A stretch of DNA of 64,000 bases. Origin: Cryptomeria japonica. Lineage: Eukaryota; Streptophyta; Pinopsida; Cupressales; Cupressaceae. The notes beneath the pieces were generated by a model. That model worked only from the letters and a program-made list of their open reading frames with translations, made no database searches and had not been told where the DNA came from. Below, piece by piece: positions 1 through 12,469 of this stretch. The stretch covers positions 831,748,160-831,812,159 of the forward strand of contig NC_081411.1 in NCBI RefSeq assembly GCF_030272615.1, given 5' to 3'. The position numbers and the translations under genes are program-made. Position 1 is the first letter of the stretch. Every line of letters starts with the position of its first letter.

Positions 1-1251
1 TTCTTGCTTATGCTGCATAAAAATATTTAAACATTTATCAAATGGATGTCAAGTCAGCCTTTCTTAATGGTGAGTTGGAAGAAGTCTACATTGAGCAGCC
101 AGATGGATTTCAGTTGACAAATCATAAAGATATGGTTTGTAGGTTGAAGAAAGCACTGTATGGATTGAAGCAAGCTCCAAGAGCGTGGTATGCCAGATTG
201 GATAAGTATTTGATGAAACTTGAATTTAATAAAGGTACTGCTGATAGTAATATGCACTTCAAGATTGATAATGATAACAACTTGATTGTTGAAGTTTTTT
301 TTGATGACATTATTTTTGGTGGAAATGATAGTTTGTGCAAGAAGTTTGTTGATGATATGCAAAATGAGTTTGAAATTTCTATGATTGGTGAGATGAATTT
401 TTTTTTGGGATTGCAAATTACTCAGTTGGATAAAGGTATCTTCATATCTCAGTCTAAGTATGTGAAGGAATTATTGAAGAAGTTTGGTTTAGATGATGCA
501 AAGCCCGTTGGTACACCTATGGTGACCGTATGTAAGTTGACAAAGGATGATGACTCTCTGAAAGCAAATTAGACTAGATACAGATCTATGATTGGTAGAT
601 TGTTGTATTTGACTAAGACTAGACCTGACATTATGAATTTTGTTTGTCTTGTTGCTATATTTCAAGTTGATCCTAAGGAATCTCATGTAGTTTCTATGAA
701 AATAATTTTCATATATTTAAAAGGGACAATTTATTTTGGTTTGTGATATCCTAGAGATGGTGATTTCACTTTGAGTGCTTTTACTGATGCTGATTGGGCA
801 GGCGGCGTGGACGACATGAAGAGTACTAGTGGTGGTGCATTTTTCTTTGGTAAGAGATTGGTTTCATGGATGAGTAAGAAGAAGAATGCTATATCTTTGT
901 CTACTTCAGAAGTTGAATACATTGTTGTTGCTAGCAATTGTACTCAGGTGATTTGGATGAAGTAGATGTTGAAGGATATTAGAGTTATTTTTTATGAGCC
1001 TACTGCTATATACTATGACAATTCAAGTGCTATTAACATTTTTAAGAATCTAGTATTGCAATCAAAAGACTAAGCATATATCAATCAAGTTCTATTTCTT
1101 GAGGGAGAAGGTGAATGGGAAGGAAGTCAAATTGGAATATGTATCTACAAAGGAACAAATTGCAAATATCTTCATGAAGCCTTTGCCTAAAGATACATTT
1201 GAGTATCTTAGAAAGAAGCTAGGGGTGTTTTCCCCTCCTGATGAGAACTAA
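1..1251 (+). pseudogene. Copia pol fragment: reverse transcriptase and RNase H, decayed
   Basis: This is the C-terminal part of a Copia polyprotein that makes retrotransposon cDNA in the cytoplasmic particle; its upstream part lies outside the window. Reverse transcriptase blocks are plain: [14 protein letters not shown] at 42, [13 protein letters not shown] near 155-190, and an FFDD in place of the usual YVDD near 295-306. The RNase H part has the typical FTDADWAGG at about 780 and STSEVEY near 900. The frame is broken by stops at 570, 744 and 963. A one-base shift near 1060-1070 leads into the usual tail (KTKHISIKF, then EYVSTKEQIANIF), ending at a stop at 1249-1251. The element is dead. 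Family identity is certain; the Sirevirus-like assignment rests on the downstream polypurine tracts. Confidence 0.9.
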
Positions 1252-1325
1252 GATGCATGGACTTGCATCAGTCCGATGGACTTCACAGAGATATTTTGTG
1301 ATCCAAATTGATGAGTGAGGTTTCT

Positions 1326-1603
1326 ACTTAGGGGGAATAGTCAGTGTGCGGTTCAGATGTTCAGATTTGTGAGTTTTTCCTAAGGGGGAGAGATTATCTT
1401 CTAAGGGTGAGAGAATAATGATTTGTGTGTGCCTTTTTCATTGATGTCAAAGGGGAGAGAAGAATGTGAAAAACTTCTATATCATGTACTGATCTCAGGA
1501 GGAGATTGCTGAGAGTTATGTGAGATTATTGGTTGTTGATTTCTTTCTTTGCATTGATTATTTTTCACATCCACATGTTTCCATCAATGCCAAAGGGGGA
1601 TAT
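1326..1603 (+). other. Multiple polypurine tracts before the 3' LTR
   Basis: Between the end of pol and the 3' LTR there are repeated purine runs: ttagggggaa near 1328, taagggggagaga near 1381, taagggtgagag near 1401, caaaggggagagaag near 1449, aggaggag near 1498, and caaagggggatat at 1591-1603, the last ending at the LTR edge. Multiple polypurine tracts at this place are described for Sireviruses, so this supports that assignment. The final tract is the likely plus-strand primer. Confidence 0.6.
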
Positions 1604-2956
1604 TGTTGGATATTGCTAATAAGTTTGTTGGAATGATGTGTTGTCATTGATGCTAACATATTCTTCTGTGTATTCTAGTGTTGGAGTCTGTTTGGATGAG
1701 TTGGTTTGGTTAGTGTGTTATGGTTGAGCTATTGTGGTTTAATGGGTTTTGATATAAGTATCTCTAGTTGATTCAACAAAAGTTTCAGAGGTTCGCATGA
1801 TGTTTTGATCTAGTTGTGAGATCTAGTATTGAGGTTGGTTTTTATTTGTTCGTGTTATTTGATATTCTGGATTGTGCTCCACATTGCTCTAGAATTGAAA
1901 TATCTTGGTTTACATATTTGGTAGTGTCTGGGACATTCATATGTCTCCTCAATTCAAATGGTTTGTGATTTGGAGGTCCGCAAGTGAATCTTTCAGTTTG
2001 ACAGTCAGTTCAGTGTATGTTCTTGAGGTTTGGTATAATGATGATGGAAATTATAGTAAGTGGTGATGTTACGGTTGTTTCTATGGTGATTCATGTTCCT
2101 TGTGTATATTTATAGATCGTGTTCTATCTGTGTTGATGGTTCGCATTGATCATTGTGCACATTATGGACCATTTTATTGATTCAATGGTGTTCTCTTTGT
2201 TATGTGACATTCATGATGATTGTAGCGTGTTGCGGATGTTCGAGGCATGATTATTGGAGGTTTTTCTTGTGTGCAATGTTGGTTTAGGTCCAGACCATGT
2301 CTTAACCAACATTGTTTTGGTTTGCATGTATTGTTGTAGTGTGTGAGGTTATTGTTTTGTAAATTGTGTTGGGGGTTTAGCTGACCTTGAAATATAGGTT
2401 GATGATTTGTATAAATAAATGTAATATTTATGAGAGAGTTGTATCTATGTGTGCGAACATTGATTTGATATTTCAGTAGCAGAGGAGAAGTGTGAAGAAG
2501 AGTGTAGAAGTGTGAAAGAGAAGAGTTTGTGCTATGTGATTATCCGGAACTGTAACCAGACATGAGAAGATTTTATTTTATTAGTTCACAATCCTCTGGA
2601 TGTAATCCAAATGTTTTAGTAAGGCAGTGAGCCTTCCCTGGGGTTGTAGCCCTTCTTGTTTTGTGATTTGAGCAGTGAGCTCTAGGTAGTGTGCCTGAAT
2701 GCATGTGCATTCACCATTGTAATATTTTCACTTACTCCTAACATGGTATTATCTCATTGTGGATAGGTTCCCACTATTGTTTTTCCCTTAACCATGTTTT
2801 CCATGTCAAAAATATTGGTGTTATGTGTGTTATTGATGTTGTGTTGTCTAATGCTTTCACTGTTTATTATCATATCTGAATTTGTGTTTGAGTTGTGTAA
2901 AGGTTGAGAGCAAACTGATTCACCCCTCCTCTTAGTTTGTTGCATTGTTGCCAACA
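1604..2956 (+). repeat. 3' LTR of the Copia element
   Basis: It starts TGTTGG directly after a polypurine tract and ends CCAACA, giving the short terminal inverted repeat of an LTR, 1353 bp long. It contains a small hairpin at 2621-2635 and, near 2670-2710, a block (GAGCAGTGAGCTCTAGG, then TGCATGTGCATTC) shared with the LTRs at 12470, 20209 and 44477. The 5' partner is outside the window. The following 88 bases (2957-3044) hold nothing I recognise. Confidence 0.8.
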
Positions 2957-3044
2957 GAATTAGCCACACTTTTTAAGAATCCCATAATAGAACAACATGT
3001 TGATTTGTAGAAGCCCATATATTAAATTAAATGGTGTCAACATA

Positions 3045-5702
3045 AGGGTATAAAAATGCAAAGTGGTTAAAAAATAGGGTTTCCACCACAAGAAGGATGA
3101 AAACCACTAATTTTTTCTTTGGGATCAATTACATTCAAAAGAGGGGTTGAATCCAATAGATTTAGTCACAAACCAACAAAGATAAGGATTGAAAATGCTG
3201 ATTGGATTCAAAGTGTGAATTGGTTTGCCCTCTTTTGTGAGTTGAATTACTGAAATTAGGGAAAAGTGCTAGAAATGAGGATAAAAACATAGAAATAGTG
3301 AGCTACAGTTGTCGGATTGAGCCACACACCTGGAACTAAGAAACATTACAAGTATATCCTAATTTGATCCCTGAAGGAGCTCTCGAAATGTCGGGACCGT
3401 GGTGCCCATCACCCTGTTCCTCCAAAAAAATTGAACACCAAAGGGGGAATGATCCATCACTGTAAATAATACCTATCCTGAAGATCACAACTCGGTACCT
3501 ATTTCTTGCACATAGAAAGAAAGGGAAATATGTTGGGAATAGGGGTTTACCTAAGTCAAACCCTGGTTTTGGAATTAACCATGAAATCGAGATTAAATAT
3601 AATTGAATTTTTGTAATTGAAGATTCTCCTTTTGAGAAAGATGCTAAATAATGACTGAAAACCAAAATGATATAATTCCTTGTGAAGTTTTGTTTGTCTC
3701 CACACGAGATTAGGATTTCATGAAGTCTTTGACAAAATAGGATGTGAATGTCCACTTCACTGCTTGAATCTTGACTTTGTTGTTGCTCCAAGGCTTGAAG
3801 GAAGACTGATTACTTGCTCAATTGCTTGAATGCTTGAATGCATTTTCTTGTGTGCTTGAATGTATGTGTGTATCTTATGTCCGTATATCAAAATGAGAGG
3901 GGAAAGCCTCCTTTTATACTTTCCCATCAAAACACATTAATTTTATGACATGAATCAACATGGGGCTAGGTTTTCCACTCATATTTGAAATTGAAAAGAG
4001 GGTTTAAAGGGGGGCCTAAATGGGGGACAAGGTCGTTGATGTGTCAACTTGCACCATTTAAATTCTCTTCAAATATTGAAACGGGATGTGTCTAAAGTTG
4101 TCTGTGATAAGGAATAATTTGGTACAAATTTTGGGGGGTTTTGCACTGGCAAACAACGACTGGGGTGTGATCATACTCCGTCAGGAGCTATCAGGATCTC
4201 TCTACTATGACTGAATTTTAAAGCTAAAAATATCCTTACAATCTAAACTAAAGGAACCAAACTATTCCTAAGAAGATTTGGATTTGTTGAAAAGAATTCA
4301 AATAGGATTGAGTCAAGACAACCATGGAATTATCTAGAAGTCTGGAATAACTTTTAAATCCTAAAAAATTCAAACCTAAAGCTAAGTTCTTGGAAAATAA
4401 ACCTATTTTATGCTTACTAAAAATGAAACCTAAATTACGTTTGCAGGAAATGAAATTTAGTCTATTAAAGCATGAAAACAACTAAATCCATGGACTCATC
4501 TAACAACAATTTTGTTATCATCTTAATCTTCAAACTCATCATTTCATTAACTACTTTAACAACATAATGCATCTTATGGAAATGTATTCTAATAGAGTTG
4601 TAAATCGAAACTAACTTAACATTCATCTACCAAACGATGCATGAAATGCATACTTAACTACTGAAATTAACTTCTTAATTACTCAAAACTCATTGTGACA
4701 TCAACTGAACAAAAATAAATCAATACCAATGCCCCAAATTGGAAGTGAAAGAAAAATAACTCAAGGATCACCTCCCTTTGGTTGAGTAGGCCTTTCTCTT
4801 CCTTTGGTGAGATCCCAAACACAAGATTTCAGATCAACTTTCAATTTTCATTGAAGTAAACTTCCAAGAGGAAGTAAAACAAAACTTGTTGATTACTGAA
4901 TTTAAGGCTCTACTGTCAACTATCTTACTGTCTATTTTTCCTATTACATACTACAAAGAACATTAGGATATTTATATATCCTTTATTCAAATTCAAACTA
5001 TGGTTACCCGCCTAAAGCAAAGTAACGAATACAAAACCAATCTGGAGAGAACTTAACAAGAAATAAATTAACTTCAGAAGGAATTTAAGTTCTAACAGGC
5101 TGCCAATGGAGTAGGTGTAAAGAAGATTGAAGAATATCTTCCCAACTCGAGCAATCGGGAGTTAACATCCTCCTTGTGGAAACCAACTTAGATCTATCCA
5201 TTGAGTTTGCTTGTTTACTCAAAACATATTCAAAAACACATTTATGGAGATAAAACAAAACATGGTGACATAATTCTGATTATCATGCAATTTATATGTG
5301 TAAACAAGCAAAAATTGAAACATTATATCACAAGACGTCATTTCTAATATTACTTCTAATTAGTAGAATATAATAGCAAAAATGAGTAAATATGAGTGAA
5401 ATAAGGATGCCGCCAGACATATTAGTTCACAAACTATTACAGGTTTTAAAGCATAAACTATAATAAAAGTATTATGATGGAGCACTCATTGCTAAATGGG
5501 GAGGACCAAGGCATGGCACCCTGGTCCTACCCCATGTTAGGTATGGGATAAGGGGCCAAGTTGATATAAATAACAATAATGGGGTCATCTTTAATGCATG
5601 GTGCGAGTAGAATTAGGTCCCAGTCAGGCCTAGGACCACACACGCTAAGGCAAGGACCCAAATGTGGTCAAAATTGCCAAGGGGTGCAATTTTAGGATGC
5701 TA
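3045..5702 (-). repeat. 3' LTR of the minus-strand Tat-like element
   Basis: It matches the right LTR over the stretch from gggtttccaccacaagaagg (near 3078 and 11448) and again at its other edge (5496-5702 against 12370-12469 and 21310-21453). On the minus strand it starts TGTAGCATCC at 5702. It is about 1.45 kb longer than the other copy because of the extra segment 4026-5491. An open frame at 3336-3791 (minus) lies wholly inside the LTR and is not a gene. Confidence 0.75.
4026..5491. mobile_element. Unclassified 1.47-kb segment present in only one LTR copy
   Basis: The two LTR copies agree up to ctaaatgggg (4016-4025). The left copy then carries 1466 extra bases, after which ctaaatgggg repeats at 5492-5501 and the match resumes. 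The segment is AT-rich, has no convincing frame and no terminal inverted repeats that I can see. A 10-bp flanking repeat fits an insertion duplication, but the right copy could instead have lost the segment between short direct repeats. Confidence 0.5.
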
Positions 5703-6614
5703 CATTTAGCTCCCACTTTAGCGAGAGTATGAAGTAAATCATAGTCTCGGTAAAGTACAAGGGTTCATATTGAAAAAATTTCACCAAGTGACCAAGGAGG
5801 CAAGATACACCAAGCCCCCAATGAAATTTAGGATATTACAACTTTGATGACAAGATAAAAGGGACATCATGAAGGAAAGAGAAGAAAGAACCATGACTAC
5901 ACAAAATAGTAAGGTTCTCTTACTATAAGTCATGAAAAGAAAAATACAAAAATTACAAAGAAAAAGACCGAGTTCGCTAAGTAACTTAAGTACCAATATA
6001 TGCAAAAGAGAGATCAATGAGCAGAGTGTATGCCCCAACATTAAATTGATTGCATACACCTCATCAGGATAAATTACTTTAAGGTAGGATACAACCAAAA
6101 AGAAAAGCACAATATCACAATAATATGCCCCCAAGGAAGGGTAAATCAAATGATAATGAAGACAAAAAACACGGGGTGGTTTTGCTTAACTCTGGGGTCA
6201 GTATGGTTTTTATGATAAATATTGTATATCATGTACATATATTTGTATAGAATTTTCCTCATCCCCCAAAGAAATCAAAGCCACCATGGAAGAAGGGAAC
6301 ATGTGTCTTTTGAGTCAACATGAGAGAGACCAAAAGAGATCTCAACGCTTTGCATCATCCTCAAGTAGACAACACTAGGGACAACAAATAGAAGAAGGAT
6401 ACGAACAATTGAGAGAGAGAGAGAGAGGGGATCTACGCCATGAATTAAGCTAATAAAGCAAGTCATCCACCTCCCCATCTTGTTTAACATTATTTTAGGA
6501 AGGTGGACAAGACGCAAGAGGAGCCACTTTGAGCACAATAGATGGAGGTATCACAAGTTCCAAAAAAGGACCATGCTCTAATGATGAGTCACCTAGGATT
6601 AATGATTTTAAAAA
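5703..6614 (-). other. Polypurine tract and 3' interior of the Tat-like element, no recognisable pol
   Basis: The polypurine tract is at 5703-5718 (AAAGTGGGAGCTAAA on the minus strand) next to the 3' LTR. The rest of this 0.9 kb is where pol would have to end. Open stretches at 5781-6149 and 6275-6538 on the minus strand show no motif of reverse transcriptase, RNase H or integrase. A short (ga)n run sits near 6413-6427. Confidence 0.5.
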
Positions 6615-7520
6615 TTATTTAGATAAATCATTGTCAACATCAACATATTCATATTCATCATCTGAATTATTAGCATCAACATTTTCATCATGAACAACAT
6701 TCTCATATATTTCTTCATAAAGATTAACAAAAATAGGAGCTCTAATAGGAATAGAACTTGAACCATCATTTGTCTTAATCATTTTACATCTTGGAAGATT
6801 AGGTTGAATCTCTTGGTTAGGAGAATATTGAGCAAATTTTATTATGTCAATAGTAGGTGTCTTCAAAGAAGAAATGGTTTGGGAAGCAAGTTCATGAGCT
6901 CTAGCATGACATCTTTGTCAATGTTATCTTGCACAATGATTTTATTTAGTTTTAGTTGAAGGTTGTGAAGGTTTAGTATTAGCAGGCATAGATTTAGTTT
7001 CTTCTTTTAAGGAAGGATGCACAGGAGAAGGTCTTTTAGGTTGGACAATAGGAGATGCTGGTCTCTTTCCTTTGTAAGATGTAGGAGGTGGAACCACACC
7101 ATATAAAGGAGGAATATAAGGTGTAGGAAGGAGTCCAGGTCCATCATGAGGAGGAGGAATAGGTCTATCCTTAGGAGGAACAATATGCTTATCCTTAGGA
7201 GGAAGAATAGGTTTATCCTTAGGAGGAAGAGGGAGATTATTTTTAGGAGAAGGAATATAGTCATCACTACGAGGAAGACTAAATGTTGGATTTCTAGGTT
7301 TGCTCAAGGATAAAATCATCTCATTCTTCCATCTTTGATAAGATTGAAATAAAGCATCACTTCGAGGCTTAAGAGGTTGGAATTGTTCAGACAAAAAATA
7401 ATCAAGATTAACATCTCTTTTCCTAATCATGGGTTGGTACATGCTATGATTAACAGATATGATATTTTCATCAAGAGGGAATTTCAATAACTTATGAATA
7501 GTAGAAGGGATTTCTTTCAT
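6615..7520 (-). pseudogene. Proline-rich C-terminal coding of the Tat-like element
   Basis: Two minus-strand open stretches (6942-7520 and 6615-6866) continue downstream of the protease-like part. The first has charged sequence (LSEQFQPLKPRSDALFQSYQRW), then a tandem PPKDKPI-type repeat. The second is acidic at its end. I do not recognise a catalytic domain. Its place between the protease remnant and the 3' LTR matches the linker segment that precedes reverse transcriptase in the complete Tat element at 59837-60841, though I see no clear G-patch here. Confidence 0.4.
7144..7240. repeat. 24-bp tandem repeat coding for PPKDKPI units
   Basis: About three and a half copies of a 24-base unit containing ttaggaggaagaatagg then tttatcc. 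On the minus strand they encode proline-lysine-aspartate octapeptides inside the Tat-like element. Confidence 0.7.
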
Positions 7521-7714
7521 GAAAGAGAGCTAAGGATGTCCCAACTTCACACGAAATTGTTCTGATGTAGGAATAATTTCAAAATTAACATCTAAAGCTT
7601 TAGTACCAATCTCAATGGGAAGAGTAATAGAACCAATAGCGGGACAAGAGAAACCATCAAATATTTTAGTCACCACATCAAATTTATCATATGTCACTTG
7701 ATGCAATTGTAAGG

Positions 7715-8080
7715 TTAAATAAATTCTTCAGTTATCACATTAACCATACAAGTTGGATCAATGAGCACCCCTCGTGAGGGTATGTCTTTGATTCTCGCAG
7801 TGATATATAATGGGCCATTGGGTGCTTTGATAGTCTCACTAGGATCAAATGTAATGCAAAAGTCCTTAGGAGGTTCAGTTTTATCAATAAGGTTCACTAC
7901 ATTATTAGACTGAAGGCCAAGATCGGTAGGAGAGAAGGCAAGATGATTAGTGTCAACCACATTAGTGGAATGGGAAGGTAAAGGATTAGTAAAAATTTCA
8001 AGATTTTGATTAGGAGGAGCTATATATTTGTTTCCTTTATCATTCACACCAGCCACATATATGGTATTGTTATCAATCAA
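7715..8080 (-). pseudogene. Degenerate aspartic-protease segment of the Tat-like element
   Basis: On the minus strand this follows gag and holds GVLIDPTCMVNVITEEF near its C-terminus. That aligns with the protease motif RVLIDGGAGLNICTLS of the Tat element at 59290-59350. The catalytic aspartate is still present but the following residues are PTC rather than the G-G-A or T-G seen in working enzymes. It would normally cut the gag-pol polyprotein. It is probably inactive. Confidence 0.5.
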
Positions 8081-8110
8081 GTCTTGAATCTTACTCTTTA
8101 AGGAATAACA

Positions 8111-9507
8111 CTATTCAGTGCCATGACTGGGTTGACGATGATGTTGGCAAAAAGCTTTCGAATCAAAGTAAGGTGAAAAATTATTTGATGTATCAAATGG
8201 TTTAATAGGAGGAAGTTTCAACACATTCCTTTGTAACAATTGCATCATAATACTATGCAAAGAATCACTAAGAGGAGTGAATTCTTTTCTGAAATATTTG
8301 GACAAAGGAGGCACACTTGTTGTTGTGGCTACTACTTGAGTGTTGTTGTTGTCATTGAAATTGATGAATCCCTTATTTGGTTTGAACTTCACAAAAGGTT
8401 TTTGAGCACTTTTAGTTTTATCAGTCAGAGCCATTGAAGGAGATTATTAGGATTGACTCATAGTAAGGTGATAATTGTGAAGCACTGCACACAACTGGGT
8501 ATAGGAAGTAAACTCAGAAAAGAGAAGTTTATCTCTAATTTATTTTTGCAAATTAGAAATTAAAATTCTTTGAATATCTTGATCAAGAAAAATTCTTTGA
8601 ATATCTCTAATATCTTGAATTATAATTTTTTTATATCTATCAATAAAATCAATCACTTTTTCTTTAACACCTTGCATACAATGCATCAAATCAGTCAAAG
8701 TAATCTTAGGACCAATATTATTGTGAAATTATTGAATGAAACCATTAGGAAATTTTTGAAAGGAAGTAATAGAATAAGGAGGAAAAGAACAATACCATTC
8801 CAAATCTTTATCCCTAAGCGTTCTAGTAAACAATTTAGCCAAAAGTCTTTGGTCATGAGCAAAGTCACTAGACAAAGTTTGAAATGTTTTCACATGAGTT
8901 AAATGATCACCTTTTCCATTATAAAGCTCCAATTGAGGGACTTCCACATGTTTAGGAGGGGAAACACAAACAATGTCATTGGATAATGGGCTCGCTACAT
9001 CAAATATGGGCACATTATACTTAGATTGGTTCATGGAAGCTATTTGTTGTTGTAAGGAAAATAGTGTTTGGGATAGATTATTGATGGTAGCTTTGGTGGA
9101 TGGATTGAAATTGGACATGTTGGATTGATAAGGAGGAGTAAAATTATTGTATGATGGAGGAGCTTGAGAATAAGGAGGTGGGATGCTATGGTAGGTAGGT
9201 ATGGGAGATGGTTGTGCAACAAATGAAAGACTCACATGAGAAGGTATGAAGGAATTATGATACCCCTTTGATTAACATGTCTAGGTATGACATTTTGTGT
9301 AAAGGTAACCATGATGTTAGATGTAAAAGTGGGAACACTAGCCCTAGGAGTAGTCATGGGAATGGAATGATTAACTTGACTAGGAGGTTGTGTATAACCA
9401 AGGATCTCAACACAAATCTTCAGAGGCATAATATTAGTATCAACAATATGAGCAATACCACACAACACATCAACACCAATTTTATCACTTTGAACCATTC
9501 TTTTCAA
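8111..9507 (-). pseudogene. Tat-like gag, broken
   Basis: Three minus-strand stretches belong together: a proline-rich N-terminal part (9232-9507), a capsid-like part (8729-9235) and a C-terminal part (8111-8434). The capsid-like part has VPQLELYNGKGDHLTHVKTF and ends near PYSITSFQKF, parallel to MPKFDKYRGKGDPKAHIR in the Tat element near 57790. The C-terminal stretch contains FCQHHRQPSHGTE then a conserved KSKIQDLID, parallel to the zinc-binding-like CEFHKSKGHKTGNC near 58594. The gap 8435-8728 still carries gag-like sequence with stops. Gag would build the particle and bind the RNA. At least one frameshift and several stops break it. Confidence 0.65.
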
Positions 9508-11429
9508 TCCTTAAATCAATGGTAAAGCCTCACTTTTTGGGTATTGTTGACTCATTCACTGTTGTGTAATGGAGGGAATTTGTCACCTCAAGGATGATGA
9601 ATCCTTAAGAACAAATTATCCTTTCAATTACCTCTTCAAACAGGCACAACGTTGAGCCAGGGGATAACAAAATCATGCGAGGAGCGTTAGATGTTTGAAA
9701 GACGCCTCTAGACGGCCCTACAAAGTCTTTGCCCATAGGATGAGTGCAGGAAGCTGGGACTCTAGCACGTCGTGTTGTCGTCCTATATGAATGGAGTATA
9801 GAGCTTGAACACAAATTATTGGACGCGGTGACTAAACTTATGAAACAACTAAACGATATTGAAAACTATGAAAAGTACGAATTACAACACAAAATAAGGG
9901 AAGTAGAAGAGAATAAATAAATCTCACAACCGATCCACGTTGTGAATCCTCCTGCAAGATAATCTTCTCTTCACAAAGCTGCACCTACACACATACAAGA
10001 GAGAAAATATTGGGGGTTGTGTTTTGGAGTTTGCCTAAGTCAGACCCCCATTTTGGTGTTTCCACCTCCACGAACAACCCAAAAATCCACGGGTAAGGAA
10101 GATGATAAAGAAGAGTATAAAGGCAAATACAAAGACAATGCTATGCTATTTGGTAATTGGAAATAAACAAGATATTGGAAATGCAAGATAGAGTTAGATT
10201 ACTCCCCTAGTACTTGGAAAATGTTGGCATGCTTGGTAAACTTGGTAGCTTGATGATGTTGCAACAATGGTGGTGGTGTCTCTAAGAGCTTCAATCTCCA
10301 AGAGCAAGTCTTCAATGTGCCAAAAGATCCTTTGGAAATGTCTCAAAACCAAATATATAGGCTAAGGGACAAGCCTGGATATCAATGGCCGCATAGGGAG
10401 GCATTATGATTTCTTCTTGGCGCAGGTCGTATCATCTCAACGTCCACTTGTTGGTTGGCAGGTTGGCAGGACGGTAGCGCGCCACACGAATGTCTTTGCG
10501 CTACTTTTGCACCTGCTAATCTGTCAGGCTGGCAGAATTGGTAACATCTCTAGGGAAGCTGACATGGACTTCTTCAGTGGACAAAAGGACAAGTTGGCGG
10601 ACCTGTCCTGCAAGCAGTGTGGGGGAGGCTCCACATATCGCAATTTTCACTAAAGGTTATGAGGGTGACATTTTTTATTCTACATGTTGAATATTTTTAA
10701 ATTGATTGTCAATCTTCGTCAATTGGTCAACAAAAACCATAGTTAGTGATTCATCTAAATCATGAGTATTAGGGAAAGCACAAGGATAAATGGGATCATT
10801 TATAGGATTGGAAGAACCACCAACATCCTCATGGAACAAGTTATCTAAGTTAGGTTCCATGTCCTTGGTAATTAAACCTTGGGAAGCCTTATTCTACAAC
10901 TTCTTCTCACGGGGATAAATTATAGGTTGGACTAATAGTAGTAAAACTCATGCAAAAAGAAGGGAAATTTGAAATTTGAAATTGAACTTTAAAATTGGAG
11001 ATTGAATTTTAAAATAATTAAACAATGCAAAATTTTGTAAAAATGATTGTGCAATTACTTAAGAAAGTTGATTCATAAATTGGAGAGAGAATGCATTCCA
11101 CTAGTAATGAATTTAAATTTTAAAAATTAAGGTTTTGTGAAAATAACCTCTTACTTTAAAAAAAATTAATTTGAAATTGGATCTAAGATTGCAATTTTCA
11201 ATTTGACTAACATTAACAATCAAATTTGAAACAATTAATCCAAAATTTAAACAACCCACAAGTTCAATTTTAAATTTAAGAATAAGGGTTTTGAAATTAA
11301 CCACTAAATTTTTATAATTCACTTGGAAATCAAACTTGTAAATGAAAATTTGAATCTTAAATTGCACAAATACTCAAATCCGAGAACATAAATTAGAATT
11401 AAAGGTTAAGGAGTTGGGTTCATAAAAAT
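9508..11429 (-). other. Leader of the Tat-like element with an embedded LTR-like, GC-rich promoter block
   Basis: On the minus strand, 10685 begins TGTAGAATAA. The next 300 bases are unusually GC-rich (about 10390-10650) and are followed by a TATA-like tatatatt near 10360. Around 10000-10080 the strand reads GTGGAGGTGGAAACACC and GTCTGACTTAGGC, the same block seen inside the Gypsy LTRs at 16660 and 27280. It is probably an LTR fragment lying between gag and the true 5' LTR. A short minus frame at 10675-10860 is acidic and unrecognised. Region 10860-11430 is AT-rich with nothing recognised. Confidence 0.4.
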
Positions 11430-12469
11430 CTAAAGTGGTGAAAAATTAGGGTTTCCACCACAAGAAGGATGAAAATCAGTAATTTTTCCTTTGGGACCAA
11501 TTACATTCAAAAGAGGGGTTGAATCCAATAGATTTAGTCACAAATCAACAAAGATAAGGACTAAATAATACTGATTGGATTCAAAGTGTGAGTTGTTTTA
11601 CCCTCTTTTGTGAGTTAAATTGCTGAAATTAGGGAAAAGTGTTGAGGATACGATGAGCTATAGTCATCGGATTGAGCCACACACCTAGAACTAAGAAATA
11701 TAAGAAGATCCTGATTTGATCCTTGAAGGGGATCTTGAAATGTCGAGATCGTGGTGCCCATCGCCCTGGTCCTCCAAAATTTTCACACACCAAAGGGGGA
11801 ATGATTCAGCGCTGTAAATAATGCCTATCCCGAAGATCACAACTTCGTACCTGTTTCCTGCACATAGAAAGAAAGGGAAATAGGTTGGAATAGGGGTTTG
11901 CCTAAGTCAAACCCTGGTTTTGGAATTAACCATGAAATAGAGATTAAAGATAATTGAATTGATGTAATGGAAGATTATCCTTTTGAGAGAGATGCTAAAT
12001 AATGACTGAAAACCAAAATGATATACCTCCTTGTGAAGTTTTATTTTTCTCCACACGATATTAGGGTTTCATGAAGTCTTTGACAAAATAGGATGTGAAT
12101 GTCCACTTCAATGCTTGAATCTTGACTTTGTTGTTGATCCATGGCTTGAATGAAGACTGATTACTTGCTCAATTGCTTGAATGATTGATTGTAGTTGCTT
12201 GTGTGTTTGAATGTATGTGTGTATCTTATGTTTGTATATCAAAATGAGAGGAGAAAGCCTCCTTTTATACTTGTCCATCGAAAATACATTAATTTTCTGA
12301 CATGAGCCAACACAGGGCTAGGTTTCTCTCTCATATTTGAAATAGCAAAAAGGGTTTAAAGGGGGGCCTAAATGGGGAGGATCAAGGCGTGGTGCCCTGG
12401 TCCTATTGAGGACTAGGGTGTGGCGCCTTGGTCCTACCCCATTTTAGGGCTAGGATAAGGGGCTAAGTT
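11430..12469 (-). repeat. 5' LTR of the Tat-like element, first part
   Basis: It repeats 3060-4025 of the left LTR closely, including gggtttccaccacaagaagg, then two hairpin units at 12378-12404 and 12409-12435. It stops abruptly at aagtt (12465-12469), where the Copia element inserted, and resumes at 21310. Confidence 0.75.

Noticed and set aside
3336-3791. 151-codon minus-strand frame
   Set aside because: It lies wholly inside an LTR and the sister LTR copy (11690-12140) does not keep it open.
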